From Opitutaceae bacterium (GTDB taxonomy: Bacteria; Verrucomicrobiota; Verrucomicrobiia; Opitutales; Opitutaceae), in contig JAEUGY010000023.1 of the NCBI GenBank assembly GCA_016794625.1, forward strand, positions 1-64,000: DNA of 64,000 nucleotides, written 5' to 3'. The stretch's first letter is position 1; each line of letters opens with the position of its first letter. The notes under the pieces were generated by a model. It made no database searches. It was not told the DNA's origin and saw nothing but the letters and a program-made list of their open reading frames with translations. The position numbers and the translations under genes were made by a program. Below, one piece after another: positions 9,709-18,795 of this stretch.

Positions 9709-11538
9709 ATGTCCCTTCCGATCCCCAGTCCGCACTTCGCCCCGCCTCGCCCCGACCGCCTTTTCCGCCGGATGGGCCGGGTCGCGGGACTGATCTGCGC
9801 CCTGGTCCTGACGTGGTCCACCGGATACAGTGCCAGCCAGCCGGCGGATGCGCTGCCCATCGCGCTCCACGAGCTGCAGCCTGGCATGAAGGGTGAGGTC
9901 TGGACGGTGTTTCAGGGCACTGCACCCGAGCCCTTCGAGGTGGAGGTCACCGGGGTGGTCCGCAACGCACTCGGCCCGGGCAAGGCGCTGATCCTCTGCC
10001 GCCTGACCGACCCCAGAGTGCAGGCGATGGGAGCGGTCGCCGGCATGAGCGGCAGTCCACTCTACATCGGGGGCCGGATTGCCGGTGCCCTGAGCTACCA
10101 GGTCCAGCGGTTTGAGACGGTGCGTTACGCTGGATTCACTCCGGTCGCAGATCTCGATGAAGTCACCGGCAAACTCTCCGGTCTGCCGGTCGCGCCGGTG
10201 CCCCTGGCGCCGGAGGAGGCGGCTCCGCGTCCTCGTTCAACGGACACCGGTGAGTTCCAGGCGTTGCGACCCGTCTTTGCCTTGACCGGTCTGAGTCCCG
10301 CCGTCGCAGACCTCTTCGGTCCACGCCTGCGGGAATTCGGGTTGTCGACCACCGCTCTCGGCGGATCGGTGGGCGCATCAGGCGCGGAGCTCCCGTCCAC
10401 TCCATCCTCCGGACCTGCGCCCACCCTCCAGCCCGGCGGCGCGGTGGCGGTGGCGCTCGCCACGGGCGACATCACGATCGCAGGGACGGGAACGGTCTCC
10501 CGCGTCGACGGCCGGCGCATCACCGCATTTGGGCATCCGATGCTCGGCATTGGCGAGGTCGCTCTGCCGCTGTGCTCGGCCGACATTGTGGCGATCCTGC
10601 CCTCCAATCTCAATTCGATGAAGGTTTCCAATACGGGCCCGGTCATTGGAACGCTGCTGCAGGATCGATTGTCCGCGGTGGCCGGGGAACTCGGGCCCGG
10701 GCCCGCCATGATCCCGGTCGAAGTCACCACGCCCCGCCGCACCCTTCGCTTCTCCATCGTCAAGCACGCCCAGCTCGCCCCGACGGTGACGGCGATGGGT
10801 GTCACCCAGGCCATCCAGGGTTCCAACGACGCCGGCTTCACAGAGGGATTTCGGGTCGCCACGCGCGTGCTCTTTCCGGGTGTGCGTCCCTACGAAATGG
10901 AGATGCTCTACGCCGGCCCACAGGGATTCGCCGCCGGTTTGGAAGAGTTCCTGCAGCGACTCAACGCCTGCCTGCAGAATCCGTTTGAAAAGATCTTCCC
11001 CACTCAAATCTCCGTGCAGATCTCCCCGCTGGCGCGGCGCCCCTGGGCCTACCTCGACCAAGTTCAGCCCTCGACCACCCGGGCCCGCGCCGGCGACCTG
11101 CTGACGGTCAGTCTGACGGGACGGGACCATCAGGGAGAAGCGTTGCGCCAAGTCATCGAAATCCCGGTGCCACCCGCCTGGGTGGGACGATCGCTTGAAC
11201 TGGTGGTCATGAACGGCCGGGACCTGGACCGTGCCACCGGACAGGCGGCCACGCTCTCCTCGACCGACATTCGCAGCTTTGCCTCGTACCTCGACGCCCT
11301 GCGCGCGTTCCGGCGCCCGGACGGACTGTACGTGGCCGTCGTCGAACGAGCCAGCGCACTGATCGACGAAAACGAACGGATGATCGACGCCCCGGGTTCG
11401 ATCGAGCGAATCGCACAAGCCAGCATCAACACCCGCTACGGTCGCCAGGACATTGCGGTTCCCCTCTGGGAGACCCGGGTATTCCAGGACCGACTGATCA
11501 ATGTCCAGGTCAAGCGACCGCTCTCGGTGATCGAGTGA
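9709..11538 (+). CDS. Secreted SpoIVB-type (S55 family) peptidase-like protein
   Basis: A 609-residue exported protein. It has a signal sequence around residues 22-42 (MGRVAGLICALVLTWSTG), so the true start may be the ATG at 9772. The segment IALHELQPGMKGEVWTVF followed by AGMSGSPLYIGGRIAGALSY (112-131) is the SpoIVB/S55 serine-peptidase signature, with the nucleophile Ser in GMSGSP. A later GTVSRVDGRRITAFGHPML block is also typical of this family. There is no sporulation context, so the role is likely in the envelope and the substrate is unknown. Its stop overlaps the start of the next secreted protein (TGATG), which suggests co-translation and joint function. Confidence 0.75.
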   Translation: MSLPIPSPHFAPPRPDRLFRRMGRVAGLICALVLTWSTGYSASQPADALPIALHELQPGMKGEVWTVFQGTAPEPFEVEVTGVVRNALGPGKALILCRLTDPRVQAMGAVAGMSGSPLYIGGRIAGALSYQVQRFETVRYAGFTPVADLDEVTGKLSGLPVAPVPLAPEEAAPRPRSTDTGEFQALRPVFALTGLSPAVADLFGPRLREFGLSTTALGGSVGASGAELPSTPSSGPAPTLQPGGAVAVALATGDITIAGTGTVSRVDGRRITAFGHPMLGIGEVALPLCSADIVAILPSNLNSMKVSNTGPVIGTLLQDRLSAVAGELGPGPAMIPVEVTTPRRTLRFSIVKHAQLAPTVTAMGVTQAIQGSNDAGFTEGFRVATRVLFPGVRPYEMEMLYAGPQGFAAGLEEFLQRLNACLQNPFEKIFPTQISVQISPLARRPWAYLDQVQPSTTRARAGDLLTVSLTGRDHQGEALRQVIEIPVPPAWVGRSLELVVMNGRDLDRATGQAATLSSTDIRSFASYLDALRAFRRPDGLYVAVVERASALIDENERMIDAPGSIERIAQASINTRYGRQDIAVPLWETRVFQDRLINVQVKRPLSVIE

Positions 11539-13862
11539 TGCCTTTCTCCCTCCCCTTTCGCAGCATGCATGTCGTCCCTTCTTTCCTCCGCGGCGCTTTC
11601 CATCGTTCGCTCGCGCTCGGCGCGGCCACCGCGAGTCTGCTGATCTCGTCCGCCTCCCCTGCCCGGGCCGACGCCCTTTCCAAGTCAGTGGAGATTGATT
11701 TCTTCCGCGACAGCTCCAGCCGGCACCTCAAGGGACTCGCGACCCGGTCGGACGGACGGATCATCGCCGGGCCCACCTTTACGGATCTCAAGGGATCGCC
11801 CCTCGCCGATCTGCTATGGAATCTCGTACCGGCCGGCGATCGGCGATGGCTGGTCGGCACAGGTCCCGACGGCCGGGTATTGGAGCTGACCGTGGACAGT
11901 CGCGAGGGTACCTACCGCAGCGAAACCTTCGCCAAAGTCGACGACGGCCAGGTGTTCGCGCTGACGGCCCTGCCCGACGGGCGCGTCCTCGCCGGAGTCT
12001 CGCCCAACGGCGGATTGTATCTGCTGGAACGCGACAAAACGGTCGCCCGGGTCGTGCTGCCCGTCGACAGCCTGCTCGACCTTTGCCTGATCGACGCCCG
12101 GACTGCACTCGTGGCCACCGGAAACCCAGGACGCATCTACCGTGTCGATCTTGAGCGACTGGCGGCCGCCGGTGTGTCGCCCGAAAAGGTGGTGGATGCG
12201 GCCAAGCTGGAGGAGAAAGGAATTCGACTTTTCGGAGAGGTCCGCGACCGGAACCTACGCCGCCTCGCGATTCACCCCGACGGACGCGTGATTGCGGGCT
12301 CATCGCCCAAGGGCAACCTGTACACGTTTTCGCGCGACGGGGGCGCGCCCCTCATCCTGCATGAAAACCGGGATGCTGAAGTCACCGACCTGGTGATCAC
12401 CCCGGCCGGCGACCTCTATGCGAGTTTCGTCTTTTCCACCACCGCGGGCACCGCCCGGATCAACCGACCGACCCCGGTCGCCCCGACGGGAACCACGGAG
12501 AAAGAGCCCCCGTCGCCGCCTCCGACGGAAGCAGGCGTGCCGGAGCGCTTTTCCGGGCGCAGCAGCCTGGTCTGGTTTCCGGCGGGCGGTGGGTTTCCCG
12601 AGACCCTGCTCTCCCGCACCGGAGTGGCCTTTTACCGGTTCCTGAAGCGAGGCGACCACCTGCTGATCGCCAGCGGCGAACAGGGAGACTTCCTCGGTTA
12701 CGACCTCAAGGAACGACGCTCTCTCACCTTTCCCGGCAGCGCTTCGACGCAACTCAACGGTCTCGCCGTGCTCGACGACCAGCGCCTGCTTGCCCTGCGC
12801 AACAATGCCGCTGGCCTGGCCTTGATTGACTTCTCCGCCTCCGGGACCCGCGAGCTGGAAAGCCGGCGCCTCGACGTTGGCACGCTGGCGCAGCTGGGCG
12901 CGTTTCGTTTCGGCCGGCTCCGCGAGCTCGGCGATCAGGAGATCACGTTGTCGATCAAGACCAACCACGGCAGCGATGAAATCGAGGGCTGGACCGAGTG
13001 GACTTCGCTCGAACCCGTGGAAGGCGGCTGGCAGGTCCAGCCGGCGCTGCGCGGCCGGTACCTGAAGTTCAAACTCGGGGTGAAGTCCACGGTTCCACCG
13101 TCCTTTGAGATCGACAAGGCCCAGCTGCACTACCTCTCGCAGAACCGGCGCCCCGTCCTGACCGATTTCCGGCTCTTCTCCCCCAACTACGCAATTCTCC
13201 CCGCGCCGGTTCCGGCCCCGCCCGCCAGCACCACGCTGGGCCAGCTCCTCGGACAAACCAAGGAGAGCGGGGACGACAAACGCCGCAATGTCCTGCTCGG
13301 CTCTGCGGTAGTCGCGGCGCCCGGCAACCAGATCGCCTACTGGACCCTCAACGATCCGGACGGCGACACCCTGGCGGCGACGTTTTCGTTGCGCCGCCAA
13401 GGCGAAGAAACGTGGACGGATCTCGCCGTGGCCAGCGAAACGCCCTTTGTCCAGTTCGACACCAGCACCCTCCAGGATGGTGTCTACTTCACACGGCTGG
13501 TCGTGACCGAGCAGGCCCCGCGTCCGGTCGCGGACCGGCTGACCCTGCGCTTCGAGACCGACGACCTCATCATCGACCGCACCCCGCCCAAACTCGCCGA
13601 GGCGCAGGCCCGGATCGAAGGCGACCGGCTCGTGCTCCAGGTTCGCGGCACCGACGCCGCCTCGCTGCTGGAAGGGGTGGAGTTCCGTTTCAACAATGGC
13701 CTGACCGAAAGCGTCGAGCAGCCGGTGGACGGTATCCGGGATGGAAGGACAGAAACGTTCCGGCTGGAACTTCCCCTCGCGCGTGTCGCCGGAGCCACCA
13801 GCGTCGAGGTCCTCCTGTTTGACGCCCACGTCAACAGCGTCAGTGCCCGCCTCAGCTGGTGA
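11538..13862 (+). CDS. Large secreted beta-propeller-like protein, function unknown
   Basis: A 774-residue protein with an N-terminal export signal (SLALGAATASLLISSASPARA). Residues about 50-430 hold repeats of the form 'LxxxPDGRVLAGxSPxGxLYxxxRD' (for example ALPDGRVLAGVSPNGGLYLL and IHPDGRVIAGSSPKGNLYTF), as in NHL/WD-like propellers. The C-terminal third looks like Ig/fibronectin-type beta sandwich modules, with a stretch resembling 'YWTLNDPDGDTLAATFSLRRQ'. A GTG at 11535 in the same frame is ignored in favour of the ATG at 11538, which overlaps the S55 peptidase stop by 1 bp. Probably a periplasmic or surface partner or substrate of that protease-like protein (inference). I do not recognise a named family. 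Confidence 0.7.
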   Translation: MPFSLPFRSMHVVPSFLRGAFHRSLALGAATASLLISSASPARADALSKSVEIDFFRDSSSRHLKGLATRSDGRIIAGPTFTDLKGSPLADLLWNLVPAGDRRWLVGTGPDGRVLELTVDSREGTYRSETFAKVDDGQVFALTALPDGRVLAGVSPNGGLYLLERDKTVARVVLPVDSLLDLCLIDARTALVATGNPGRIYRVDLERLAAAGVSPEKVVDAAKLEEKGIRLFGEVRDRNLRRLAIHPDGRVIAGSSPKGNLYTFSRDGGAPLILHENRDAEVTDLVITPAGDLYASFVFSTTAGTARINRPTPVAPTGTTEKEPPSPPPTEAGVPERFSGRSSLVWFPAGGGFPETLLSRTGVAFYRFLKRGDHLLIASGEQGDFLGYDLKERRSLTFPGSASTQLNGLAVLDDQRLLALRNNAAGLALIDFSASGTRELESRRLDVGTLAQLGAFRFGRLRELGDQEITLSIKTNHGSDEIEGWTEWTSLEPVEGGWQVQPALRGRYLKFKLGVKSTVPPSFEIDKAQLHYLSQNRRPVLTDFRLFSPNYAILPAPVPAPPASTTLGQLLGQTKESGDDKRRNVLLGSAVVAAPGNQIAYWTLNDPDGDTLAATFSLRRQGEETWTDLAVASETPFVQFDTSTLQDGVYFTRLVVTEQAPRPVADRLTLRFETDDLIIDRTPPKLAEAQARIEGDRLVLQVRGTDAASLLEGVEFRFNNGLTESVEQPVDGIRDGRTETFRLELPLARVAGATSVEVLLFDAHVNSVSARLSW

Positions 13863-13871
13863 CACGGACCG

Positions 13872-14819
13872 TTAGGCGCGGGGATGGGCGCGATCATAGA
13901 CCGCCCGCAGCCGGGCGGCGCTGACGTGCGTGTAGATTTGGGTCGTCGCGAGTTGGGAATGCCCCAGCAGTTCCTGCACGAGGCGGAGGTCAGCTCCGCC
14001 ATTGAGCAGGTGGGTGGCATAGCTGTGCCGGAGCGTGTGCGGCGTGGCGTCGGCCGGCAGCTCGGCCAGCGCCAGGTACCGCTTGAGCGAACGTTGGATC
14101 GACCGGGCGTCGAGCCGGCGCCCTTCGGAGGTGACGAGCACCGGGGAGCCCGGAGCAAGATCGAGCGCGAACTCCCGCTTCCCCTGGGCCAGCACCGCCA
14201 GCGCGACGCGCCCCAGCGGACAGAGCCGCTCCTTGCGTCCCTTGCCCACTACGCGGGCCACCCCCGAATCAGGATCGATCTGCCCATGCGTGAGCGCGAT
14301 CGCCTCGCTGATGCGCAAACCTCCGCCGTAGATCAACTCCATCGCCAGACGATCACGCCAGGCGACAAAGGCATCCAGAGATCCCTCCCGCTGCAACCGC
14401 TGCGGCCCTTCCAGCAAACGGACCATTTGGGCTTCGGTCAAAAAACGCGGCAACCGACGTTCGAGACGCGGCAGCGGAACTCCGACCAGCGGACTACGCT
14501 GGAGCCGTCCGGCTCGCTGCCAGAAGCGGAAGAACGCGCGCAGCCCGGACACATGGCCGTGGACCGTCCGGCGGTCCCAGCGTCGCTGCGATTCAATGAC
14601 AAAGTCCCGGAGATCGCGCGGGCCCAGCCCGCCGAATCCACGCTCGGAGAGTCCGCTGCCTCGCACCCACGCGCAAAACACAACAAACGCCCGCCGATAG
14701 TTGCGCACGGTGTAGGGTGAATAGCGCCGCTCCAACACCAGGAAGTCGGCAAACGGCGCCCACCACTCCGCCAGGAGCGCCGGCGGGGGATCTTCAGGTG
14801 CGGGAAGCGGCTTGGGCAC
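13872..14819 (-). CDS. xerC: Tyrosine site-specific recombinase (XerC/XerD type)
   Basis: Resolves chromosome dimers at dif together with FtsK. With the GTG start at 14819 the protein has 315 residues, a normal Xer length. An N-terminal SAM-like core-binding domain (15-110) precedes the catalytic domain, which holds Arg169 (GGLRISEA), Lys193 (GKGRKER), His261 and Arg264 (HTLRHSYATH), His287 (LLGHSQL) and the nucleophile Tyr296 (QIYTHV). The frame continues upstream to 14939, but that would place 146 bp inside mazG. The GTG gives a 26-bp overlap. It is the only Xer in the window, in a housekeeping setting, so it is not a mobile-element integrase. The C versus D assignment is not certain. Confidence 0.88.
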   Translation of the reverse strand: MPKPLPAPEDPPPALLAEWWAPFADFLVLERRYSPYTVRNYRRAFVVFCAWVRGSGLSERGFGGLGPRDLRDFVIESQRRWDRRTVHGHVSGLRAFFRFWQRAGRLQRSPLVGVPLPRLERRLPRFLTEAQMVRLLEGPQRLQREGSLDAFVAWRDRLAMELIYGGGLRISEAIALTHGQIDPDSGVARVVGKGRKERLCPLGRVALAVLAQGKREFALDLAPGSPVLVTSEGRRLDARSIQRSLKRYLALAELPADATPHTLRHSYATHLLNGGADLRLVQELLGHSQLATTQIYTHVSAARLRAVYDRAHPRA

Positions 14820-15474
14820 GGGTGTCGACTTCGTGCATGACCCGTCGCGCCTCCAGGCGCAAGGCGCCCTCGGCATCCAGCCCGCGCTTCCGCGCCGCCG
14901 CCGCCAATTCAAAGAGCCGGCGGCCAAGCGAGGCCTCATCGAGGTCCTTGGCGAGCGCGGAAATCCGCTCCTCCGCCACCACCTCGTCGACCGGCAATGC
15001 CTTCTTTTCGATCTGCTTCCAGACCGCTTCCGCGTACATCAAGGCCGGCAAGGCGGGAGGAAGCGATTTGAAGGTCGAGACTGGAGCCGCCTGTCCCCCG
15101 GCACGCTTTTCCTGGGCTTTGATCTGCTCCCATTTGACAAGAACATCGGCCGAGGTGCCGAGTTTGCCGTGGTCACCGAAAACATGCGGGTGCCGGCGCA
15201 CCAGCTTTTCATTCACTTCCCGGGCGACGTCTTCGAGCGTGAAGTGTCCGGCTTCGGAGGCCAACTGCGCGTGGAAAACCACCTGGATGAGCACGTCGCC
15301 CAACTCTTCGCGCATGTGGGCAAAATCCAGCAAATCAATGGTCTCGATCAACTCGCTGACCTCATCGATCAGGCAGCGCACCAACGAGGCATGCGTCTGC
15401 TCCTGGTCCCACGGGCAGCCCCCGGGCGCCCGCAGTCGGGCAATCGTCTGGCGAAGTTCCTCCATGGCACTCAT
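14794..15474 (-). CDS. mazG: Nucleoside triphosphate pyrophosphohydrolase MazG
   Basis: Hydrolyses (d)NTPs to the monophosphate plus pyrophosphate, for nucleotide-pool cleaning and control of stress nucleotides. The N-terminal MazG domain shows GGCPWDQEQTHASL, the EVSELIETID metal-binding helix (38-47) and EELGDVLIQVVFHA (56-69). The family's RRHPHVFGD motif follows. A second, weaker MazG-like half makes up the C-terminus, as in the E. coli type. The frame extends to 15516, but MSAMEELRQTI at 15474 matches the usual N-terminus. It is co-transcribed with and overlaps the downstream recombinase gene. Confidence 0.92.
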   Translation of the reverse strand: MSAMEELRQTIARLRAPGGCPWDQEQTHASLVRCLIDEVSELIETIDLLDFAHMREELGDVLIQVVFHAQLASEAGHFTLEDVAREVNEKLVRRHPHVFGDHGKLGTSADVLVKWEQIKAQEKRAGGQAAPVSTFKSLPPALPALMYAEAVWKQIEKKALPVDEVVAEERISALAKDLDEASLGRRLFELAAAARKRGLDAEGALRLEARRVMHEVDTRAQAASRT

Positions 15475-15578
15475 GGCCCTTGGGTAGCGCATGGCGGGTG
15501 GGCAACGCACGAACAAACTGAAGCGCCAAACTCCGAACTCGTTTTCCCGGGGGCGTTGTGTTTGCTGCCAGACGACTC

Positions 15579-16379
15579 ATGTCCGACAAACTCACTGAGA
15601 TCATGGCGTGGAAGCGTCAGGAGATCGCGCCCTCCGTCCGGCCCGTTTCTCTCGACGAGCTCCGCTCGGTCGACGCGTCCCTGCCACGGCCGCCATCGTT
15701 GGCCGAAGCGTTGCGCCGCCCGGACGGCACCCTGGCGGTCATCGCGGAAATCAAGCGCCGTTCCCCCTCTGCGGGCGCGATCGCGGCCGGGATTTCCGCC
15801 CGGGAACAAGCCCTGCGCTACCGCGCCGCCGGCGCCAGCGCACTGTCGATCCTGACCGACGAGCGCTACTTTGGAGGGACTCTGGCCGACCTGCGCGAGG
15901 TGACCGCACACTTTCGCGCGGAAGGTCCTGCGCTGCCCTGCCTGCGCAAAGACTTTATGGTGCACCCCATCCAGGTCCTCGAAGCCCGGGAAGCGGGAGC
16001 GAGCGCAATCCTGATCATCGTCCGGGCGCTCGATGACGAAGAAATCGCAACCCTGGCCCGGGCCGCCGACGCCGCCGGCCTCGATGCCCTCTTCGAGGTG
16101 CATACCGAAGCGGAAGTACAGCGGGCCCAGCGACACGGGGCTCGCATCATTGGCGTGAACAATCGCGACCTCGCCATCTTTAAAACCGATCTGGGCCTGA
16201 GCGAGCGGCTGATCCCACTGTTTCGGCAGCACTGCATCGCCGTGAGCGAAAGCGGCATTTTCACCGGGGCCGACGCCCGCCGCGTGCGAACCGCCGGGGC
16301 CAACGCCATTCTCTGTGGTGAAGCCCTGATGAAGGCGCCCAGCCCAGGCGACTTGATCGCCGCGTTCCGACTCCCCTGA
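15579..16379 (+). CDS. trpC: Indole-3-glycerol-phosphate synthase
   Basis: Closes the indole ring from CdRP in tryptophan synthesis. A single-domain TIM barrel of 266 residues. Seen: VIAEIKRRSPSAG (catalytic Lys, beta-1), LRKDFMV (catalytic Lys), FEVHTEAE (Glu), GVNNRDL and VSESGIF for phosphate binding. The start at 15579 (MSDKLTEIMAWKRQEI) is preferred to 15558. No other trp gene is nearby, so the pathway is scattered. Its stop overlaps the rsmA start by one base (TGATG), suggesting an operon. Confidence 0.95.
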   Translation: MSDKLTEIMAWKRQEIAPSVRPVSLDELRSVDASLPRPPSLAEALRRPDGTLAVIAEIKRRSPSAGAIAAGISAREQALRYRAAGASALSILTDERYFGGTLADLREVTAHFRAEGPALPCLRKDFMVHPIQVLEAREAGASAILIIVRALDDEEIATLARAADAAGLDALFEVHTEAEVQRAQRHGARIIGVNNRDLAIFKTDLGLSERLIPLFRQHCIAVSESGIFTGADARRVRTAGANAILCGEALMKAPSPGDLIAAFRLP

Positions 16380-17215
16380 TGCCCCTGTCCCCCTCAGAAA
16401 CCCGTTCGCTGCTGGCTCGCCTCAACCACTTTCCCAAGCGGGCGTTGGGACAGAATTTCCTGGTCGATGGCAATATTGTGCGCAAGTCGCTCGAGCTCGG
16501 GCAGGTGGCCGCCGGGGATGCCGTCGTTGAGATCGGCCCCGGCTTGGGCACGCTGACCGAAGCACTTCTGACGCTCGGGGCCGAAGTCTGGGCCGTCGAA
16601 CAGGATCCGGCGCTCTTCCGCTACCTCGAGACCACCCTCCTGCCCAGGTTTCCATCGCAGCTCCATCTCCAGGAAGGTGACGCGATCGAACTCCCCTTGG
16701 CCGGTTATCACAGCGCCACCGACCCTGGACGAGTGAAAGTGGTGGCCAACCTGCCCTACGCGATTTCGTCACCGTGGATGGAAGGAGTGCTGACCGGCGT
16801 CCTTCCATCGCGCCTGGTGTTGATGCTGCAAAAGGAAGCGGCCGACCGTTACGGTTCGCCTCACGGCAGCAAGACCTTTGGCGCGATCTCCATCTTTCTC
16901 CAGTCGGCCTATGATCTGGCTCCAGGCCACTCGGTTTCTGCGGCCTGTTTTCATCCTCGACCCGAGGTCGATTCCTGCCTGCTGCATCTCGTCCGAAAAC
17001 CACAGCCCTTCCTCTTCCCGCCCGAAATCAGAGCGCTGATCCGCCTGCTCTTTCAACAGCGCCGGAAGCAGATCGGCTCCCTCCTGCGGGGGAAACTGCC
17101 AGACGGCGGCGCCACCTGGCTGCAGCAATTGCAGAATTGGGGACTCAGTCCCCTCGCCCGGCCCGAAGAGATACCCGTGACGGCCTGGCAGCATCTTGTG
17201 CAACCTGCTGCTTGA
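16379..17215 (+). CDS. rsmA: 16S rRNA (adenine1518-N6/adenine1519-N6)-dimethyltransferase
   Basis: Dimethylates two adjacent adenines in helix 45 of 16S rRNA late in 30S assembly (KsgA). The 278 residues fit the family. Visible are PKRALGQNFLVD, the SAM motif VVEIGPGLGTLTEAL, the acidic AVEQDPAL strand and the catalytic ANLPYAISSP (NLPY). The C-terminal helical domain (IRLLFQQRRKQIGSLLR) is present. It is translationally coupled to trpC by a 1-bp overlap. Confidence 0.95.
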   Translation: MPLSPSETRSLLARLNHFPKRALGQNFLVDGNIVRKSLELGQVAAGDAVVEIGPGLGTLTEALLTLGAEVWAVEQDPALFRYLETTLLPRFPSQLHLQEGDAIELPLAGYHSATDPGRVKVVANLPYAISSPWMEGVLTGVLPSRLVLMLQKEAADRYGSPHGSKTFGAISIFLQSAYDLAPGHSVSAACFHPRPEVDSCLLHLVRKPQPFLFPPEIRALIRLLFQQRRKQIGSLLRGKLPDGGATWLQQLQNWGLSPLARPEEIPVTAWQHLVQPAA

Positions 17216-17251
17216 ATTACGTTCACCTCGGAGCACACTATCCCTTTTCCC

Positions 17252-17926
17252 ATGCGTTCGCTTCGTTTCTCTTTTCTCGCGAGCCTCCTCCTCGCGTCCG
17301 TCTCCGTGAGCATCACCCAGGCCCAGGTCCGACTGGCCGGTCGAGTCGAAGGCACTTACTACATTGCTCCCACGGGTTCGTACAAGATCGCCATTCCGGT
17401 GTTGCCGGAACTCGGAGGGAAGATCGTCGATACACCGGAAGTCGTCACCTTTGAGGACGACTTCAATGTCCACGCCAGTCTCGCGTGTTTCCGCATGGAT
17501 GCGACCCAGCGCTGGGAACATGAAACCCGAGGACGTCGTGACTACCTGGTCTGGTTTTTCACCAATTTCGTCCAGGCCGACTTCCAAAGCCGCTTCACCG
17601 GTTCCAAGGTCGAGAGCGCCAAGTTCATTCCCGCGATGGAAGGAGGAGCGTTGCTCTGCTTCAATCTGCTCCCGGGAGGCACGATGTTCGCCGACCGTCC
17701 CAGCTTTAGCACGACGGACGACGTCTTTGTCGCCAAACGAGGCAATCTTTTGTTTTTGCGCGATGGCTTCGTCTATGTGCTGAGCATCGAGCTCGCCGAA
17801 CGCGCGCTCGAACGTCGTACCTACGACAAGACCGTTGAGCAAGAAGACGAATTGCTGCGGAAACGCCTGATGGAAATGCTGGGACGTATCACGTTCCTCA
17901 CCCAGTCCGCCGAACCGGCCAAGTAG
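17252..17926 (+). CDS. Secreted protein of unknown function
   Basis: A 224-residue protein with a clear signal peptide (MRSLRFSFLASLLLASVSVSITQAQ). The mature part is mixed alpha/beta, has a few Cys residues that are not arranged as a known motif, and ends in a charged helix (TYDKTVEQEDELLRKRLMEMLGR). Nothing in it identifies a function. It starts 36 bp after rsmA and may share its transcript. Probably periplasmic. Confidence 0.65.
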   Translation: MRSLRFSFLASLLLASVSVSITQAQVRLAGRVEGTYYIAPTGSYKIAIPVLPELGGKIVDTPEVVTFEDDFNVHASLACFRMDATQRWEHETRGRRDYLVWFFTNFVQADFQSRFTGSKVESAKFIPAMEGGALLCFNLLPGGTMFADRPSFSTTDDVFVAKRGNLLFLRDGFVYVLSIELAERALERRTYDKTVEQEDELLRKRLMEMLGRITFLTQSAEPAK

Positions 17927-17946
17927 GGCCGCGGATCCGCGCCCGA

Positions 17947-18198
17947 ATGATTTCCCTTACGGAGCTCGTCACAACCCTCGTGGTCGGTCTCATCGCCGGA
18001 TGGCTCGGCGGTGTCCTGACCAAAGGCCGCGGGTTTGGATGGATCGGCAATCTGGTGGTGGGGGTGATCGGAGCCGTTCTTGGCAGCGTGCTTTTTGGCA
18101 TCATCGGCCTTGGAGCCACGCACCTGGTCGGCCGGATACTTTGCGCCTTGGTCGGCTCGCTTATTTTTCTCTCCCTCCTTCGATATGTACGGAGGTAG
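17947..18198 (+). CDS. GlsB/YeaQ/YmgE family small membrane protein
   Basis: An 83-residue inner-membrane protein with three hydrophobic helices and the family's Gly-rich pattern (LIAGWLGGVLTKGRGFGWIGNLVVGVIGAVLGSVL). The family is often called 'transglycosylase-associated' or stress-response, but no biochemical role is firmly assigned. The length matches the family (about 80-90). It lies 20 bp after the secreted unknown. Confidence 0.82.
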   Translation: MISLTELVTTLVVGLIAGWLGGVLTKGRGFGWIGNLVVGVIGAVLGSVLFGIIGLGATHLVGRILCALVGSLIFLSLLRYVRR

Positions 18199-18336
18199 GC
18201 TTCAGGCTCCCCGCCGGCGTAGGCCGGGTCGGGATTGGCGCAGTCGCAACGACCAACGAAGTCGGCCGGACAAGGATGGGAGAGTCAGACGATTCAACCT
18301 TTACAGCTCGTACCACCCACGTACTGTAGCTCTGTC

Positions 18337-18591
18337 ATGACCTCCTTCGTGTCGATTTTTGCCGTGTTTGGCCTCGGTGGTCCCGAGTTGTTGCTCATTC
18401 TCGCCGTGGTTCTCCTGCTCTTCGGTGCGAAGAAGCTCCCGGAACTTGCCAAGGGCCTCGGCCGCTCGGTCAAGGAATTCAAGAAGGCGTCCGTCGAAGA
18501 AGAAGAGGACGTCACCACCCCCAAGACGTCGGCCTCCGTGGCGGCTGAGCCCAAGAAGGTCGAGCCCGTCCGTACCCACGGAGCAAACTAA
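18337..18591 (+). CDS. tatA: Sec-independent translocase protein TatA
   Basis: A pore-forming component of the twin-arginine export system. The 84-residue protein has an N-terminal membrane helix ([28 protein letters not shown]), the conserved Phe-Gly hinge ([16 protein letters not shown]) and an amphipathic helix, followed by an acidic and Pro/Lys tail. The frame is open upstream to 18235, but the ATG at 18337 gives the normal TatA N-terminus. TatB and TatC are not in the window, so TatA versus TatB cannot be fully separated. The short hinge motif favours TatA. Confidence 0.88.
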   Translation: MTSFVSIFAVFGLGGPELLLILAVVLLLFGAKKLPELAKGLGRSVKEFKKASVEEEEDVTTPKTSASVAAEPKKVEPVRTHGAN

Positions 18592-18699
18592 GAAGCCTGG
18601 CTGGCCTCCAGGGGTGAACGAACCTGCGGGTGCGTCTCCCCAGCCCGGTCCCGGGTGCCCTCTCGACGTTCACGGTTCGTCGATGGCATGAAACATCGC

Positions 18700-18727
18700 T
18701 TGACGCTGTCCGGCCGTAGCCTTTACT
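18700..18727 (+). promoter_or_regulatory. Candidate sigma-70 promoter for rpmF-plsX-fabH
   Basis: TTGACG (18700-18705), a 16-bp spacer and TTTACT (18722-18727) match five and four of six consensus bases of the -35 and -10 boxes. The site is 68 bp upstream of the rpmF ATG, in a 204-bp non-coding gap. A GCCCG/CGGGC hairpin at 18753-18769 falls in the predicted leader and could be a control element. All of this is prediction from base pattern only. Confidence 0.35.
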
Positions 18728-18795
18728 CCCTCCCTTTCACACACCTCACAAGGCCCGGAACGTTCGGGCTGAGTGACTCCTAACTCCTTCCGACC

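Noticed and set aside
13872-14819. Xer gene as an integrase of a mobile element
   Set aside because: Neighbours are housekeeping genes, no attachment repeats are visible, and length and motifs fit XerC/D.
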